Program-made: the position numbers and the translations under genes
The notes under the pieces: model-generated
Databases searched by the model: none
What the model was told of the DNA's origin: nothing
What the model saw: only the letters and a program-made list of their open reading frames with translations
Source: Pseudidiomarina sp. CB1
GTDB taxonomy: Bacteria; Pseudomonadota; Gammaproteobacteria; Enterobacterales; Alteromonadaceae
Length of the DNA: 64,000 nt
NCBI RefSeq assembly: GCF_024752025.1
Contig: NZ_JANTPU010000001.1
Coordinates: 1,116,001 to 1,180,000, forward strand
Direction: 5' to 3'
Part shown: in pieces, positions 43,379 through 52,222 of the stretch
How positions within the stretch are numbered: position 1 is the stretch's first letter
Layout of the letters: the number at the start of each line of letters is the position of its first letter

Positions 43379-46111
43379 TTAAAGGTTTTTTAAAGGCATT
43401 GGGCGGCCGAAGTAGTAGCCCTGCAGGTAGTTACACCCCAGTTCGGTCACAAATTCGGCCTGCTGGGGTGTTTCAATTCCCTCAGCTAACACTGCAAAAT
43501 CAAGACTTTGTGCAATTTTTATCACACTCTCGATCAACACCCGATCACCTTTGTGATGGCGAATTCCGGCAATAAAGCTGCGATCGATCTTAACCACATC
43601 AAGCGGCAAACGCTTCAGATAACTTAAGCTCGAGAAGCCCGTGCCGAAGTCGTCAAGCGCAATACTCAAGCCATGTTTGCGTAGCGTCTGTAAGCGTTCA
43701 ATCGCGTATTGGCTGCCCTCAAGTAGGATACTTTCGGTCAGCTCAAGCTCAATCCATGTACCACGACAGCCGGTTTCAGCCAAAGTGTTAAGCACAAAAT
43801 CGACAAAGTTAGCGCGATTAAAGTGTAATGCCGAAATATTCACCGACATCCGCAGTTTAGGCTCGCGCTCTTGCAGCTTAACGGCGTCCTCGCAGGCACG
43901 TTTAAAGACCCACTCACTCAACGGAATGATCTGCCCAGTCATTTCCGCTACCGGAATAAAGTCATCAGGCGCAATTAAGCTGCCGTCGCTTTGAGGCCAG
44001 CGAATTAACGCCTCGACTTGTATTGTTTGTTGATCATTACTGCGGACAATCGGCTGGTAATGTAACTCCAACTCGTTGTTATCTATCGCTTCTTGCAAAT
44101 TACTACGCATTGCCGACGTGGTAAGCAAGCGCTTAGCCATGTTCGGTTCATACTCTAGTACGTAGTTGTAGCCGAGTTTTTTCGCTTGGTGCATTGCCAT
44201 ATCAGCCCGTTGGATGAGCTCCAATGGCGTACTTACGTCTGGTGTCTGATGGGCGACGCCAATGGTTGCCGTGAGATAAACTTTGTTGTCACCCACACGA
44301 TAGGGCTGAGCCACTAAATTCATGATGTCTTGCGCCAAACTCTTTACCCGCTCAGGGAAAGCCGTGGCCCCGTCGAGCACTAAAATAAACTCATCACTCG
44401 CAAAGCGCGCTAATTCACTCCGCCGCGGTTGTTCACTTTGCAGACGCTCAGCCAATTGGTTCAGAATTTCGTCGCCGACATGCAAACCAAGACCATCGTT
44501 AATGAGCGTAAACCCATCGAGGTCGATAAACAGCACCGTGACATCTTTGGTTTCGTAAAACTTTGAGCCGATATACTGCTCAATACTCGCGCGATTCCAC
44601 AGACCAGTAAGTGCATCATGGTGGGCTTGATAGAATAACTGTCGGCCTTGTACTTCTAACGAGACATTTCGCTCCACTGCAAGCACCACAAGCAACACTA
44701 AGCCAATGCCGCCAACGATAATGAGCATCTGTAAGTTGGAAGTTTCTTGCAAGGTGTCGAGACGATACAGATAGGCTTCGGTGGGGACACCAGAGCTGTA
44801 ATACATCGATAATTCGCTGTCATACAGCTTAATAGCCTTGTCGCGCAGATACCTTGCCGTCGGCTCAGTAACCCAAAAGCCAGCGCGATCCATCCACCGC
44901 CCAGGCCTTACTAACGTGTACGTTTCAATATCGCTGTCGACCGTATTTAGCATAGCAATGCCCAGCATTGCTCGGACATCGAGCACGGCCAGCACCGAGT
45001 AAATCCCCGTATCAGGCATGCCCTCAGGGTCGACAAAATCCACCGGAACACGGACGACAAGCTTCGCAGTAAGATCCTTGACCGCGAATTCAGGAACAAG
45101 AATTTCCGTCTTAGAAACGTTGCGTTCCAAGCCATCCATTATCACCTTGTCGCTCATTACGGCTTCAAAATAACTCATCCTCGACGGCTTAAGACGCTCA
45201 AAGACTACGGTTTTGTCAGGTGCAACAAGGAATAACGCATCCAAATAATCGACATCTTTCAAATAAGTTACGATGTCGACTTCCATAAGCTCTGAGTGGT
45301 CCTGCAACGGATAGGTTTCCCAGCGCTGGCCTAACCGTTCAAACAGTTCAATGATGCTCTCCCCCATCGCCGTCCGACTTTGCCGGAGTTGCTGTACCGC
45401 ACGTTCGCCGTCAGAGCGTAACTCAGTCATTTGCGTGTGGAACATGCCCACGCCGAAAACCATCACAGTGAGCACAGCTAAGGTGGTAAAATTGGCCGAG
45501 GTTGGCGACAAACGGGGCAAGCTACGGCGACCGCGATAATGGGTCGCGTAAACAGCAACACCGGCAAGAATTGCGGCCACACAGACGACCAAACTGCCGG
45601 TTGGGTGCTTCGCTAATAGCGGCGCCTTCAAAAACAAATGCATCAACAAGAACGCAAAGCCGATACCCGCAAAGGCTAAGCTATAGCCCGCATTGGCTTG
45701 CAAAAACAGTTGCTGCCAGGGGTTACGTTGCGAAGCTTCGGGAAAAATCGGTAAGAGTCCGATCGCAAGCGGGGCAAAACTAAGGTAAGCAAACCAAGGA
45801 ATTTGAGCGTCGAAAGCGTCAAAAAAGCTTCCTGTCCAGCCATCGATAATGCCCACTAAACAGAGTACTGCGAAGCCTGATGATAGCCGCTGTGCCTGCT
45901 TGTTTTGCCGGAAGTAGCTACGCAGCAATACTGCTGTGCCTATGCTCACCATCATGACTTGAAAAGACGAGCTAATAGAGTGATAAAGCAGTTGTTGCGA
46001 CGGTTCTAAAAGACGATAACTAAGGATCAGCACCCCTGCGAAGAATAACGCAGTGGCCGCTACCAGTTGGAGGACAGCTCTAGCCTGTATATCAGTATTT
46101 ATTATTTTCAT
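43379..46111 (-). CDS. Membrane-bound GGDEF/EAL protein, probable c-di-GMP phosphodiesterase
   Basis: 910 aa. The N-terminus has about 7 membrane helices (residues 10-225), a periplasmic sensor region of about 230 residues, and another helix near 465-485 (MLIIVGGIGLVLLVVLAV). The GGDEF domain has ASDEF (571-575) instead of GG(D/E)EF, so it is probably not a cyclase but may bind GTP as an allosteric site. The EAL domain keeps all catalytic residues I can see: EAL at 700-702, MSVNISALHF (N), ELELTES (E), ALDDFGTGFSS (DD), VKIDRSFI (K) and AEGIET (E), with QGYYFGRP at the end. It should therefore cleave c-di-GMP to pGpG and favour motility over biofilm. Signal unknown. Confidence 0.92.
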   Translation of the reverse strand: MKIINTDIQARAVLQLVAATALFFAGVLILSYRLLEPSQQLLYHSISSSFQVMMVSIGTAVLLRSYFRQNKQAQRLSSGFAVLCLVGIIDGWTGSFFDAFDAQIPWFAYLSFAPLAIGLLPIFPEASQRNPWQQLFLQANAGYSLAFAGIGFAFLLMHLFLKAPLLAKHPTGSLVVCVAAILAGVAVYATHYRGRRSLPRLSPTSANFTTLAVLTVMVFGVGMFHTQMTELRSDGERAVQQLRQSRTAMGESIIELFERLGQRWETYPLQDHSELMEVDIVTYLKDVDYLDALFLVAPDKTVVFERLKPSRMSYFEAVMSDKVIMDGLERNVSKTEILVPEFAVKDLTAKLVVRVPVDFVDPEGMPDTGIYSVLAVLDVRAMLGIAMLNTVDSDIETYTLVRPGRWMDRAGFWVTEPTARYLRDKAIKLYDSELSMYYSSGVPTEAYLYRLDTLQETSNLQMLIIVGGIGLVLLVVLAVERNVSLEVQGRQLFYQAHHDALTGLWNRASIEQYIGSKFYETKDVTVLFIDLDGFTLINDGLGLHVGDEILNQLAERLQSEQPRRSELARFASDEFILVLDGATAFPERVKSLAQDIMNLVAQPYRVGDNKVYLTATIGVAHQTPDVSTPLELIQRADMAMHQAKKLGYNYVLEYEPNMAKRLLTTSAMRSNLQEAIDNNELELHYQPIVRSNDQQTIQVEALIRWPQSDGSLIAPDDFIPVAEMTGQIIPLSEWVFKRACEDAVKLQEREPKLRMSVNISALHFNRANFVDFVLNTLAETGCRGTWIELELTESILLEGSQYAIERLQTLRKHGLSIALDDFGTGFSSLSYLKRLPLDVVKIDRSFIAGIRHHKGDRVLIESVIKIAQSLDFAVLAEGIETPQQAEFVTELGCNYLQGYYFGRPMPLKNL

Positions 46112-46223
46112 CGGCCAGTGTGAAACTTTTAGTTAACGATACTAACTCATATAAACACAAAATTATTCGCTTGAATAGCCAATTTCAGGACTGAGGTAAC
46201 TTGAGCAATGACAATAGTCACCG

Positions 46224-48137
46224 CTACGATCTCATTTTCTGCCAAATAAGATCGTTAATTTCCGTTTCGATAGGTTGATAGCCCGTTGGCGCACGCAATA
46301 GCAATTCGCGTAGGTCATCCACCCGAAAAGCGTCACACGCTTCATTGAGTCGTTCTAGAATGTTTTCCATCTTTGTCCAACTAAGCGTAAATTCGTTAGC
46401 CCTCATAATGCGCGGATGCTCGCAAGGCGAAACATTATCGCCAATCAGCAATTCTTCATAAAGCTTTTCGCCCGGCCGCAGTCCAGTGCAAGTAATCTCA
46501 ATGTCACCCGCTGGATTCTCTTCGTTACACACCTCGAGACCACTTAAGCGAATCATTTTACGCGCCATGTCCACAATTCTGACTGGTTCTCCCATGTCTA
46601 ACACAAACACTGCGCCTGAATCTCCCATCGTCCCAGCTTGAATCACCAACTGAGCCGCCTCGGGAATCGTCATAAAGTACCGAGTAACTTCCGGATGAGT
46701 TAAAGTTACTGGTCCGCCATTTTCAATTTGGCGCTTAAAAAGAGGCACTACTGAACCTGAAGAGCCTAATACGTTACCAAAACGTACAATGCAAAAACGC
46801 GTTTTACCGCGCTCAGTTTTGGCTCGTTCCGCTAACCCCTGCAATACTAATTCAGCTAAACGTTTTGTTGTTCCCATGACATTTGTCGGCCGTACTGCTT
46901 TGTCCGTTGAAATCAGCACAAACAATTCAACATTGGCTTTTAAGGCTGCCTCTGCTGTGTACCAAGTACCAAAAACATTGTTGCGAACCCCCTCGACCAT
47001 GTTGTATTCAACCAGGGGGACGTGCTTATAAGCTGCAGCATGATAGACCGTCTGCACAGCGAACGAAGCCATGATGGTTTCCATGCGCTTGTGTTGTTGT
47101 ACCGTACCAATGATCGGATAGATTTCAGTCTCCTGTAGCGCATGCCGTTGTGTGATTTCGCGCAGCTCTTTTTCAATACTGTACAAACCGAATTCAGAGA
47201 TATCGCATACAATCAAAGCCTTAGGTTTTTGCAAGATAATATGGCGGCATAATTCCGAACCAATTGAGCCGCCTGCTCCAGTGACTAAAACAACTTTATC
47301 TTTGATATGCTTTTCCATCAGAGCTGGATCCGGCTCCACAGGGTCGCGGCCCAAGAGATCCTCTATGTGAACATCCTGTAATTGGTCAATGGCCATATCA
47401 CCATTCACCATATCAGCCATTCCTGGTACCGTAAGTACCTTCACATTGATCGTTTCTAGTGACTCAAGAATAGCTTTTCGAACTGAACGGGGAGCACTGG
47501 GTAAGGCGAGTAAAATCCGTTGGATGTGTCGCTCTTCGACCACCGATTCGATTTGACTAGGTTCGATCACTGGAATGCCCAACAGCGTAGAACTATGGAT
47601 AGTTTTGTCGTCATCGACAAACACCACAGGTGCAAACTCTTCGCCATTATTCAAGGCTTGCGCGAGTTGCCGCCCCGCTGAGCCTGCCCCATAGATCATT
47701 ACCGGTATTTTTTGTCGGCTAACCACGCGATGATAGATTTCACGCATTGCAAAGCGACTACCGCCAATAATTAATAAAGCAGTCAGTCCATAATTAACAA
47801 TACCTGTAGCGGGTAACTGAATCTTGAATGCATACGTTAACGCAGCCAGCAGTATCGTGGAAATACTTGCGCCAATAAACACAACAAGAAACGCACGAAC
47901 CGACACATAACGCACTACTGCGCGATAAAGCCCTAACTTAACAAAAACTGCAACTGAGCCAATGATGAGGTAGCTGACGACGCCCAACCAAGATAGCAGA
48001 TTAGGAGGAATCAATGTTTCACGGCTCAGCACCATGGCAAGTAGCAGGGCGACCGTAATGGCTACAATGTCGATAATGACACTAATCGTTCGTTTGGCGG
48101 GGCGCGGCAATTGCAATAGTGAATTTAATAGTTTCAC
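46224..48137 (-). CDS. WbpM/CapD-like membrane UDP-GlcNAc 4,6-dehydratase
   Basis: 637 aa, GTG start with AGGATG upstream. Four N-terminal membrane helices (residues about 15-120), then a first Rossmann domain (MIYGAGSAGRQLAQALNNGE) and the catalytic SDR domain with VLVTGAGGSIGSELCRH (cofactor), YHAAAYKHVPLVEYN and STDKAVRPTNVMGTTKRLAE, where the MxxxK of this enzyme group stands in place of YxxxK. The family makes UDP-4-keto-6-deoxy-GlcNAc, the first step to QuiNAc, FucNAc or bacillosamine. Together with the epimerase/reductase (56481) and PglC-like transferase (55949) it can build the first sugar of the O-antigen repeat. It is the last gene of the cluster, cut off from them by the accessory insertion. 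Confidence 0.92.
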   Translation of the reverse strand: MKLLNSLLQLPRPAKRTISVIIDIVAITVALLLAMVLSRETLIPPNLLSWLGVVSYLIIGSVAVFVKLGLYRAVVRYVSVRAFLVVFIGASISTILLAALTYAFKIQLPATGIVNYGLTALLIIGGSRFAMREIYHRVVSRQKIPVMIYGAGSAGRQLAQALNNGEEFAPVVFVDDDKTIHSSTLLGIPVIEPSQIESVVEERHIQRILLALPSAPRSVRKAILESLETINVKVLTVPGMADMVNGDMAIDQLQDVHIEDLLGRDPVEPDPALMEKHIKDKVVLVTGAGGSIGSELCRHIILQKPKALIVCDISEFGLYSIEKELREITQRHALQETEIYPIIGTVQQHKRMETIMASFAVQTVYHAAAYKHVPLVEYNMVEGVRNNVFGTWYTAEAALKANVELFVLISTDKAVRPTNVMGTTKRLAELVLQGLAERAKTERGKTRFCIVRFGNVLGSSGSVVPLFKRQIENGGPVTLTHPEVTRYFMTIPEAAQLVIQAGTMGDSGAVFVLDMGEPVRIVDMARKMIRLSGLEVCNEENPAGDIEITCTGLRPGEKLYEELLIGDNVSPCEHPRIMRANEFTLSWTKMENILERLNEACDAFRVDDLRELLLRAPTGYQPIETEINDLIWQKMRS

Positions 48138-48188
48138 GATAAGTTACATCCTAGTAGTTGCCTGACTAAGTTCGCACAATACATGACT

Positions 48189-48356
48189 TTAGATAGCGAG
48201 CTTTTCCTTGTAACGGTGAGTATAGCTCTCCCCGACATAGGCGGCAAGACCAGTGATTTCATGGCGAGCGTCGAGCACGCCTCGAGTACGGCGCTCCTCG
48301 ATAAGTTCTTCTTGGTTGAACAGGCAAGGATGCGGGAATAATTCGGATAAAGAGTC
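48189..48356 (-). pseudogene. Remnant of a sugar-phosphate transferase 3' end (second, more diverged copy)
   Basis: An open stretch of about 55 codons with no start. It reads ...[20 protein letters not shown] then ARHEITGLA, compared with [20 protein letters not shown] then ARPGITGLA in the intact gene at 55949. After ITGLA the reading changes to AYVGESYTHRYKEKLAI and stop, with no likeness to the intact C-terminus. DNA identity is high from about 48262 to 48330 (for example GGCGAGCGTCGAGCACGCCT). It lies between the dehydratase and the three-gene accessory operon, where an intact transferase would be expected in an undisturbed cluster. Confidence 0.8.
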
Positions 48357-48405
48357 CTAGTATCACTTAACTACAATATCTTACAGATTTTCCATCGGCC
48401 TTACT

Positions 48406-48945
48406 TCAGTTGTGAGCATTGAAGAATTGCTGGTAGGTTGTAATTAATGCGCTGAAAAATATAACGGATGGAACTATGATGTCGAAAATTAGAAATACCA
48501 ACAGTGACAAAAACTTCGATTGGTGGACACGTTCTTTCCCTTTCTTATAAATCGGTATCATCCCCGTTATAGCTTCTCGCTCCTCTTGATCCAGTATTCC
48601 AGTATTACCCACAACTCTATTGAGACTGGTCTCCAAGTCTAGGAATCTAACCAAATACGCTGATGCATTGCGCGCCATCCAGTACTCGATCAGCCTAGTA
48701 AGCCAAAAAACAAAGTAATAGCACGTAATCAATAATGTAACGGGTAATAGTTGCTCTTTGGACACGGGATCAACAAATCGAATAAACAACATAGTCGTTA
48801 CTTCAACGTTGCTTAATGCGAGTACCCAAGATAAAAATGACCAAAACAACAACTTATTCCGAAGAGTTGTAATCTGTTCGGTTGTATACGGTTCGTGCAG
48901 CCAACGCGTTAAATTGTCACTCGTGTCTACAATTTCGTTTGTCAT
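48406..48945 (-). CDS. Membrane protein of unknown function, third gene of accessory operon
   Basis: 179 aa, family not recognised. Four likely membrane segments in two pairs: LLFWSFLSWVLALSNVEV, LPVTLLITCYYFVFWLTRLI, and after a charged middle region (LETSLNRVVGNTGILDQEER) FLSLLVFLIFDIIVPSVIFF. No catalytic motif seen. The start ATG follows AGAGGA. It begins 27 bases after the membrane/winged-helix gene, so the three genes from 51654 to 48406 are probably one operon. Base and codon use are more AT-rich than the surrounding polysaccharide genes, which suggests acquisition from elsewhere. A possible membrane effector or its partner, by analogy with defence operons; this is inference. Confidence 0.7.
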   Translation of the reverse strand: MTNEIVDTSDNLTRWLHEPYTTEQITTLRNKLLFWSFLSWVLALSNVEVTTMLFIRFVDPVSKEQLLPVTLLITCYYFVFWLTRLIEYWMARNASAYLVRFLDLETSLNRVVGNTGILDQEEREAITGMIPIYKKGKERVHQSKFLSLLVFLIFDIIVPSVIFFSALITTYQQFFNAHN

Positions 48946-48971
48946 AAAACTAGTCCTCTGCCCGTTTTCGG

Positions 48972-49730
48972 TTAAACATATCCTTGCTCGACCAAGTAAT
49001 CGCGACCGCCTTTTGTTAAGGAGTAACCAGTAACCTCCCCATTTATGTCATATTCTTCTTCTATGAAACTCATATCTATCAACTTATCAAGATGATATTC
49101 AAAAACCATGGGGGATTGAGGCCAACCATCTATTAGTGTTTGAAAAGATGCGCCATAACCTTGAGAACCGAGTTTCCTCAATATTTGCAGTTCATTAGAA
49201 TCTAGCTTTTTTGGTTCCGGCTTAAAGGTTTTTTCAGCGGCCACGCGTAACTTTTCGAGCTCCTGCTTAACTGTTTCGCGAACATCGTCATCAGTAATAC
49301 TTTTTAGCTCTTCGTCTCTTTTTGCCCTAGAAATCAATTCTTCTTCTTGAGTTTCCAGACGGCTGCGGCGTTTCTTTTCAAGATCATTTCGCGCCTCCTC
49401 GAGCTCTTGCTTTTTCAGTAGCAGATCATGTTCGGATTGCAAGCGAACTTGATGCTCTAATGATATTGGTTTAACAGCAATTTTGGCCAATAAGAATTGG
49501 ACCCACGGGTTTATAAGAACGTAGCCAATAGCAACCAATAACGGGAAAACTATCGTGGTTAAAAAAGTAGCGTTGGCCTTTACGAACGCAATACGGTTTT
49601 CAGCTGAGCCTGTGTCCATCGCAAGGAAAAAAATGCTGTCCCAATTAAATAGAAGCGCTGCAATAAGGTAGTAACCGAACAGAGGACTTTTTAACCGATT
49701 CGAGATGCCACTCAAAAATTCACCGACCAT
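48972..49730 (-). CDS. Membrane / coiled-coil / winged-helix protein, second gene of accessory operon
   Basis: About 252 aa, not assigned to a family. Start chosen at ATG 49730 with GGAG 8 bases upstream; it overlaps the end of the preceding gene by 11 bases. Parts in order: membrane segments about 15-40 (SPLFGYYLIAALLFNWDSIF) and 60-90 (FLTTIVFPLLVAIGYVLINP); a long charged coiled coil about 105-175 (LLLKKQELEEARNDLEKKRR); a C-terminal winged-helix-like domain about 185-250 (LQILRKLGSQGYGASFQTLI; FEYHLDKLIDMSFIEE; GYSLTKGGRDYLVEQG). A membrane-tied protein with a cytoplasmic winged helix could link sensing of nucleic acid or protein to the membrane. Tight coupling with the possible nuclease gene suggests they work together. 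Confidence 0.7.
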   Translation of the reverse strand: MVGEFLSGISNRLKSPLFGYYLIAALLFNWDSIFFLAMDTGSAENRIAFVKANATFLTTIVFPLLVAIGYVLINPWVQFLLAKIAVKPISLEHQVRLQSEHDLLLKKQELEEARNDLEKKRRSRLETQEEELISRAKRDEELKSITDDDVRETVKQELEKLRVAAEKTFKPEPKKLDSNELQILRKLGSQGYGASFQTLIDGWPQSPMVFEYHLDKLIDMSFIEEEYDINGEVTGYSLTKGGRDYLVEQGYV

Positions 49731-51654
49731 TCTTGTCACTCCAATCTGTGCCCACCACGTAAAACTCCGCATTATTCGAAGTCGCAGTGCGCAGTGCTGT
49801 TAGTAAAAGCGTGTTAAGCTGCAGTTTTACTTTGCTTTGTTTGGCTTTGCCGTAAACTCCTTTCAGAGTATGCGGCTGTATAACGATGACGCGTTTCTGG
49901 CATGAAGCTCTCAATTCGTTAACCTGCTCTAAAAACTTATTGTGACCATCATCTACTGGTTCACCATTTAGCCAAACACGCCGTTTTTTTGATGCTTCTC
50001 TTTGTTCCGCGAGGGCGACAGATAAATTTTTACGTTCGGTATAACGCAGATTTTTAATCGCTTGATTAACTACAACATCATGCGCTCCGACAGACAGCTT
50101 GCGGTTCTTCAACTTGAATCGGTTACTCGGTTTCTTAACCGACTTGATATGAATAAACGTCAATACCTGTTGTCCGTTGTACTCACCGATATGTATAAAG
50201 TCAGCCTTTTCGCCTGGGCCATCGTCACAGTACAACAAACCTGCGGCAGTCTCCCCGCCCAAAGCAACCGAAAAGTCATCAGCATTTGCCCAGTTTGAAT
50301 GCCAGTTCTTCGTCACCCAACAAAATAATGTATTTTGCTTCCCTATTTTATTGAAGTCATAAACTTCTTCGCCCTTACGGTTCAATGACGTTGGCTTTTC
50401 TCTAAAAGTCACAGAGTGCTCAGATTGAAGTTGTTGCGGCTTCTCTCCAAAGTCATTCCACAAAAAGTTATTAAATGGCATATCTCTCAGTTCAGTTTTG
50501 AAAACCATGCCATTTAGTATTGTGTGACCAGATTCGAACCAAATTTTTATGAGCTCTGGATGTTTAAAAATACGACAAAACTCCGCCAGTTTTTTTGCAC
50601 ACCTAGGTGCAGCCTTCTTGCTAACTTCATATTTCAATTTATATTTTTCGACCTTCAAATCAACTACAACAGCACCACAGTCTTCTCCTTGTCGGTATAA
50701 TTGAAGTCGGATTCTGTGACTTACAAAAGTTGTATCGAGCTCATAGGAGTAGTTATCTCTTATCAAGCGAAGCAACTTTACCGAGTGGCTCTCTTCATCT
50801 TCACCAAGAACGTCGGACTCGCTAATCGCGAACTCATAAGGATCAGAAACGCCATCGAGTGTGTTCAAGGGATAGGCTAAGATGCTAATTGGTGCATTGT
50901 TCTCTTTCTTTTCAGTATTAAGGCGATCTAGAATTTCGAATGCCCGCTCCGAAAACTTTTTCCAACTGGAGCATTGAACACACCAAATCATCGACTTATA
51001 TGGATTCACCCCGATCGTTGTTTCACCATCCGCCCCAAAGATCGCTCGGGTTCTCACTGCCGACATGGCATAGAACTGATCATCCATTGGGTCTAAAGCG
51101 TCCGACAGGCCATCACCAATCATAGATTTTGACCCTGGCTTCACTCCCTTTCGTCCCGCCGTATTAGATAACCAGAGCATGCGAACATCATCCTCATTAA
51201 CGAAGCATCCAAATAGCTTACTAATTGATACCGGGGACGGCGTATCTGGCGTTGGACTATCAAGAAGCTCTGCACGTATAAAGTCACGATGATCTTTGTA
51301 CGAGCAATAAATTCCGAAATAATTGCGAAGCTCAAAAATCACGATGACATGGTATTCACTGTTTTGGAGGGAAAGATCAAATGCTGCTGTTTCAGTCCAG
51401 CTTGGGGCCTTTAGTAACTTGAATGCGAAAATACGTGCATGATGACCTTTACCTAAATTTCTAGGTTGTTGACATTCAACCAATTGCTCATCAGTTAACT
51501 TGGCAGATCTGATAACCGCCTTCTTTATTGTTTCAAAAGTTTCGTCTAAATCAGCTTCTCCGCGCTCAGCAAGTAATAGCGATAGAAAAGGTGCGAGTTG
51601 TTCCGGTTTTAACGTCGCTTTCTCATGAGTTTCTTGTTGTTGATTAGTTGCCAT
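49720..51654 (-). CDS. Unknown protein with possible C-terminal PD-(D/E)XK nuclease core, first gene of accessory operon
   Basis: About 644 aa, family not recognised. Start chosen at ATG 51654 (MATNQQQETHEK); a longer frame to 51801 would run through a terminator-like hairpin. The first about 400 residues show mixed alpha/beta sequence with no motif I know. Near residues 472-535 is LLYCDDGPGEKADFIHIGE, then a strand VLTFIHIKS, then VVNQAIKNLRY. The order acidic loop, acidic/strand, (H)IK, and helix with Q fits a PD-(D/E)XK nuclease with a variant second motif, as in many restriction-like proteins. A metal-dependent nuclease is therefore suspected, not shown. AT-rich, between polysaccharide genes, followed by two membrane proteins: a candidate anti-phage operon. 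Confidence 0.7.
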   Translation of the reverse strand: MATNQQQETHEKATLKPEQLAPFLSLLLAERGEADLDETFETIKKAVIRSAKLTDEQLVECQQPRNLGKGHHARIFAFKLLKAPSWTETAAFDLSLQNSEYHVIVIFELRNYFGIYCSYKDHRDFIRAELLDSPTPDTPSPVSISKLFGCFVNEDDVRMLWLSNTAGRKGVKPGSKSMIGDGLSDALDPMDDQFYAMSAVRTRAIFGADGETTIGVNPYKSMIWCVQCSSWKKFSERAFEILDRLNTEKKENNAPISILAYPLNTLDGVSDPYEFAISESDVLGEDEESHSVKLLRLIRDNYSYELDTTFVSHRIRLQLYRQGEDCGAVVVDLKVEKYKLKYEVSKKAAPRCAKKLAEFCRIFKHPELIKIWFESGHTILNGMVFKTELRDMPFNNFLWNDFGEKPQQLQSEHSVTFREKPTSLNRKGEEVYDFNKIGKQNTLFCWVTKNWHSNWANADDFSVALGGETAAGLLYCDDGPGEKADFIHIGEYNGQQVLTFIHIKSVKKPSNRFKLKNRKLSVGAHDVVVNQAIKNLRYTERKNLSVALAEQREASKKRRVWLNGEPVDDGHNKFLEQVNELRASCQKRVIVIQPHTLKGVYGKAKQSKVKLQLNTLLLTALRTATSNNAEFYVVGTDWSDKNGR

Positions 51655-51688
51655 AATATTTCCAAGCTCGTCGCTGAGACGTACAAAA

Positions 51689-51731
51689 AAGCGGTACCCG
51701 CTGGCGTCGCCGCCAAAAACAGATACCGCTT
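51689..51731 (-). terminator. Terminator-like hairpin in the leader of the accessory operon
   Basis: On the minus strand AAGCGGTA ... TACCGCTT followed by TTTT, with an inner GGC-GAC-GCC stem. It ends about 35 bases before the chosen ATG (51654). It could be an attenuator for the operon or the terminator of an earlier transcript. Confidence 0.45.
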
Positions 51732-51883
51732 CAATCTGAAAATTGAAATCAATGTTACAGAACAACCATGCCAGCGAACGAGACGTCCGGCAATTAGACA
51801 AAACTCATAGAAAACCACCAAACTTGCGACACCCAGCGCCGCAAGACGTCAAATAACACCAAACCGAGGTCATTTGAACGCAA

Positions 51884-51915
51884 AAAGCGACACCTGCATC
51901 AGCAGATGTCGCTTT
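51884..51915 (-). terminator. Stem-loop, probable terminator of transcripts entering from the right
   Basis: AAGCGACACCTGC - ATCA - GCAGATGTCGCTT with one weak pair, and AAAA before it on the plus strand (a T run on the minus strand). It would stop minus-strand transcription coming from the GIY-YIG gene before the accessory operon. Confidence 0.65.
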
Positions 51916-51925
51916 CTCTATCTAA

Positions 51926-52033
51926 GTAGCCCGTAGTTCTACTACGGGTTCACCTGAACCCACCTCGATGTTCGTTCACAACGACCACCCGAGTGTGCCC
52001 CGGTGCTTCCCCCGCAGTAGAACTGCGGGCTAC
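51926..52033. repeat. REP pair (locus 6) next to the transferase remnant
   Basis: Hairpins 51926-51948 (GTAGCCCGTAGTTCTACTACGGG) and 52010-52033 (CCCCGCAGTAGAACTGCGGGCTAC). The second overlaps the remnant's stop codon exactly as at the intact gene (55929-55952). The sequence between the hairpins (ACCACCCGAGTGT) also matches locus 7, so REP and gene end were duplicated as one block. Confidence 0.9.
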
Positions 52034-52219
52034 TTCACGCGGTCAGCGACGGTCATGAAGATGTACTTGAAGTAGTCGCCCACGCTCAGAGAGGCGAGCA
52101 TGCGGGCGTCGGTTTCGGCGAGCAATACCGGAGTGGACATGTCGATTTCGTTGACTTGAGCCAGGCCGGTGATGCCAGGGCGAGCGTCGAGCACGCCTCG
52201 AGTACGGCGTTCCGCGATG
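52030..52219 (-). pseudogene. Remnant of the sugar-phosphate transferase 3' end (first copy)
   Basis: In-frame copy of the last about 60 codons of the transferase gene at 55949: [20 protein letters not shown] then [20 protein letters not shown] and [18 protein letters not shown], ending ADRVK and stop. The intact gene ends [10 protein letters not shown]. There is no start; the homology stops abruptly at 52219, three bases after the GIY-YIG gene's stop codon. DNA is over 90 percent identical by eye, so the duplication looks recent. Confidence 0.9.
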
Positions 52220-52222
52220 AGT

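Larger units (their letters stand above)
51655..52222. other. Junction region: leader, REP pair and transferase remnant
   Basis: 568 bases with no intact gene. In order from low coordinates: leader with terminator-like hairpin (51689-51731), about 150 featureless AT-rich bases, a second stem-loop (51884-51915), a REP pair (51926-52033) and the sugar-transferase remnant (52030-52219). Confidence 0.75.

Noticed and set aside
51655-51801. Longer N-terminus of the possible nuclease
   Set aside because: The extension runs through a terminator-like hairpin and has no ribosome binding site; ATG 51654 has GGAA before it. Not fully excluded.
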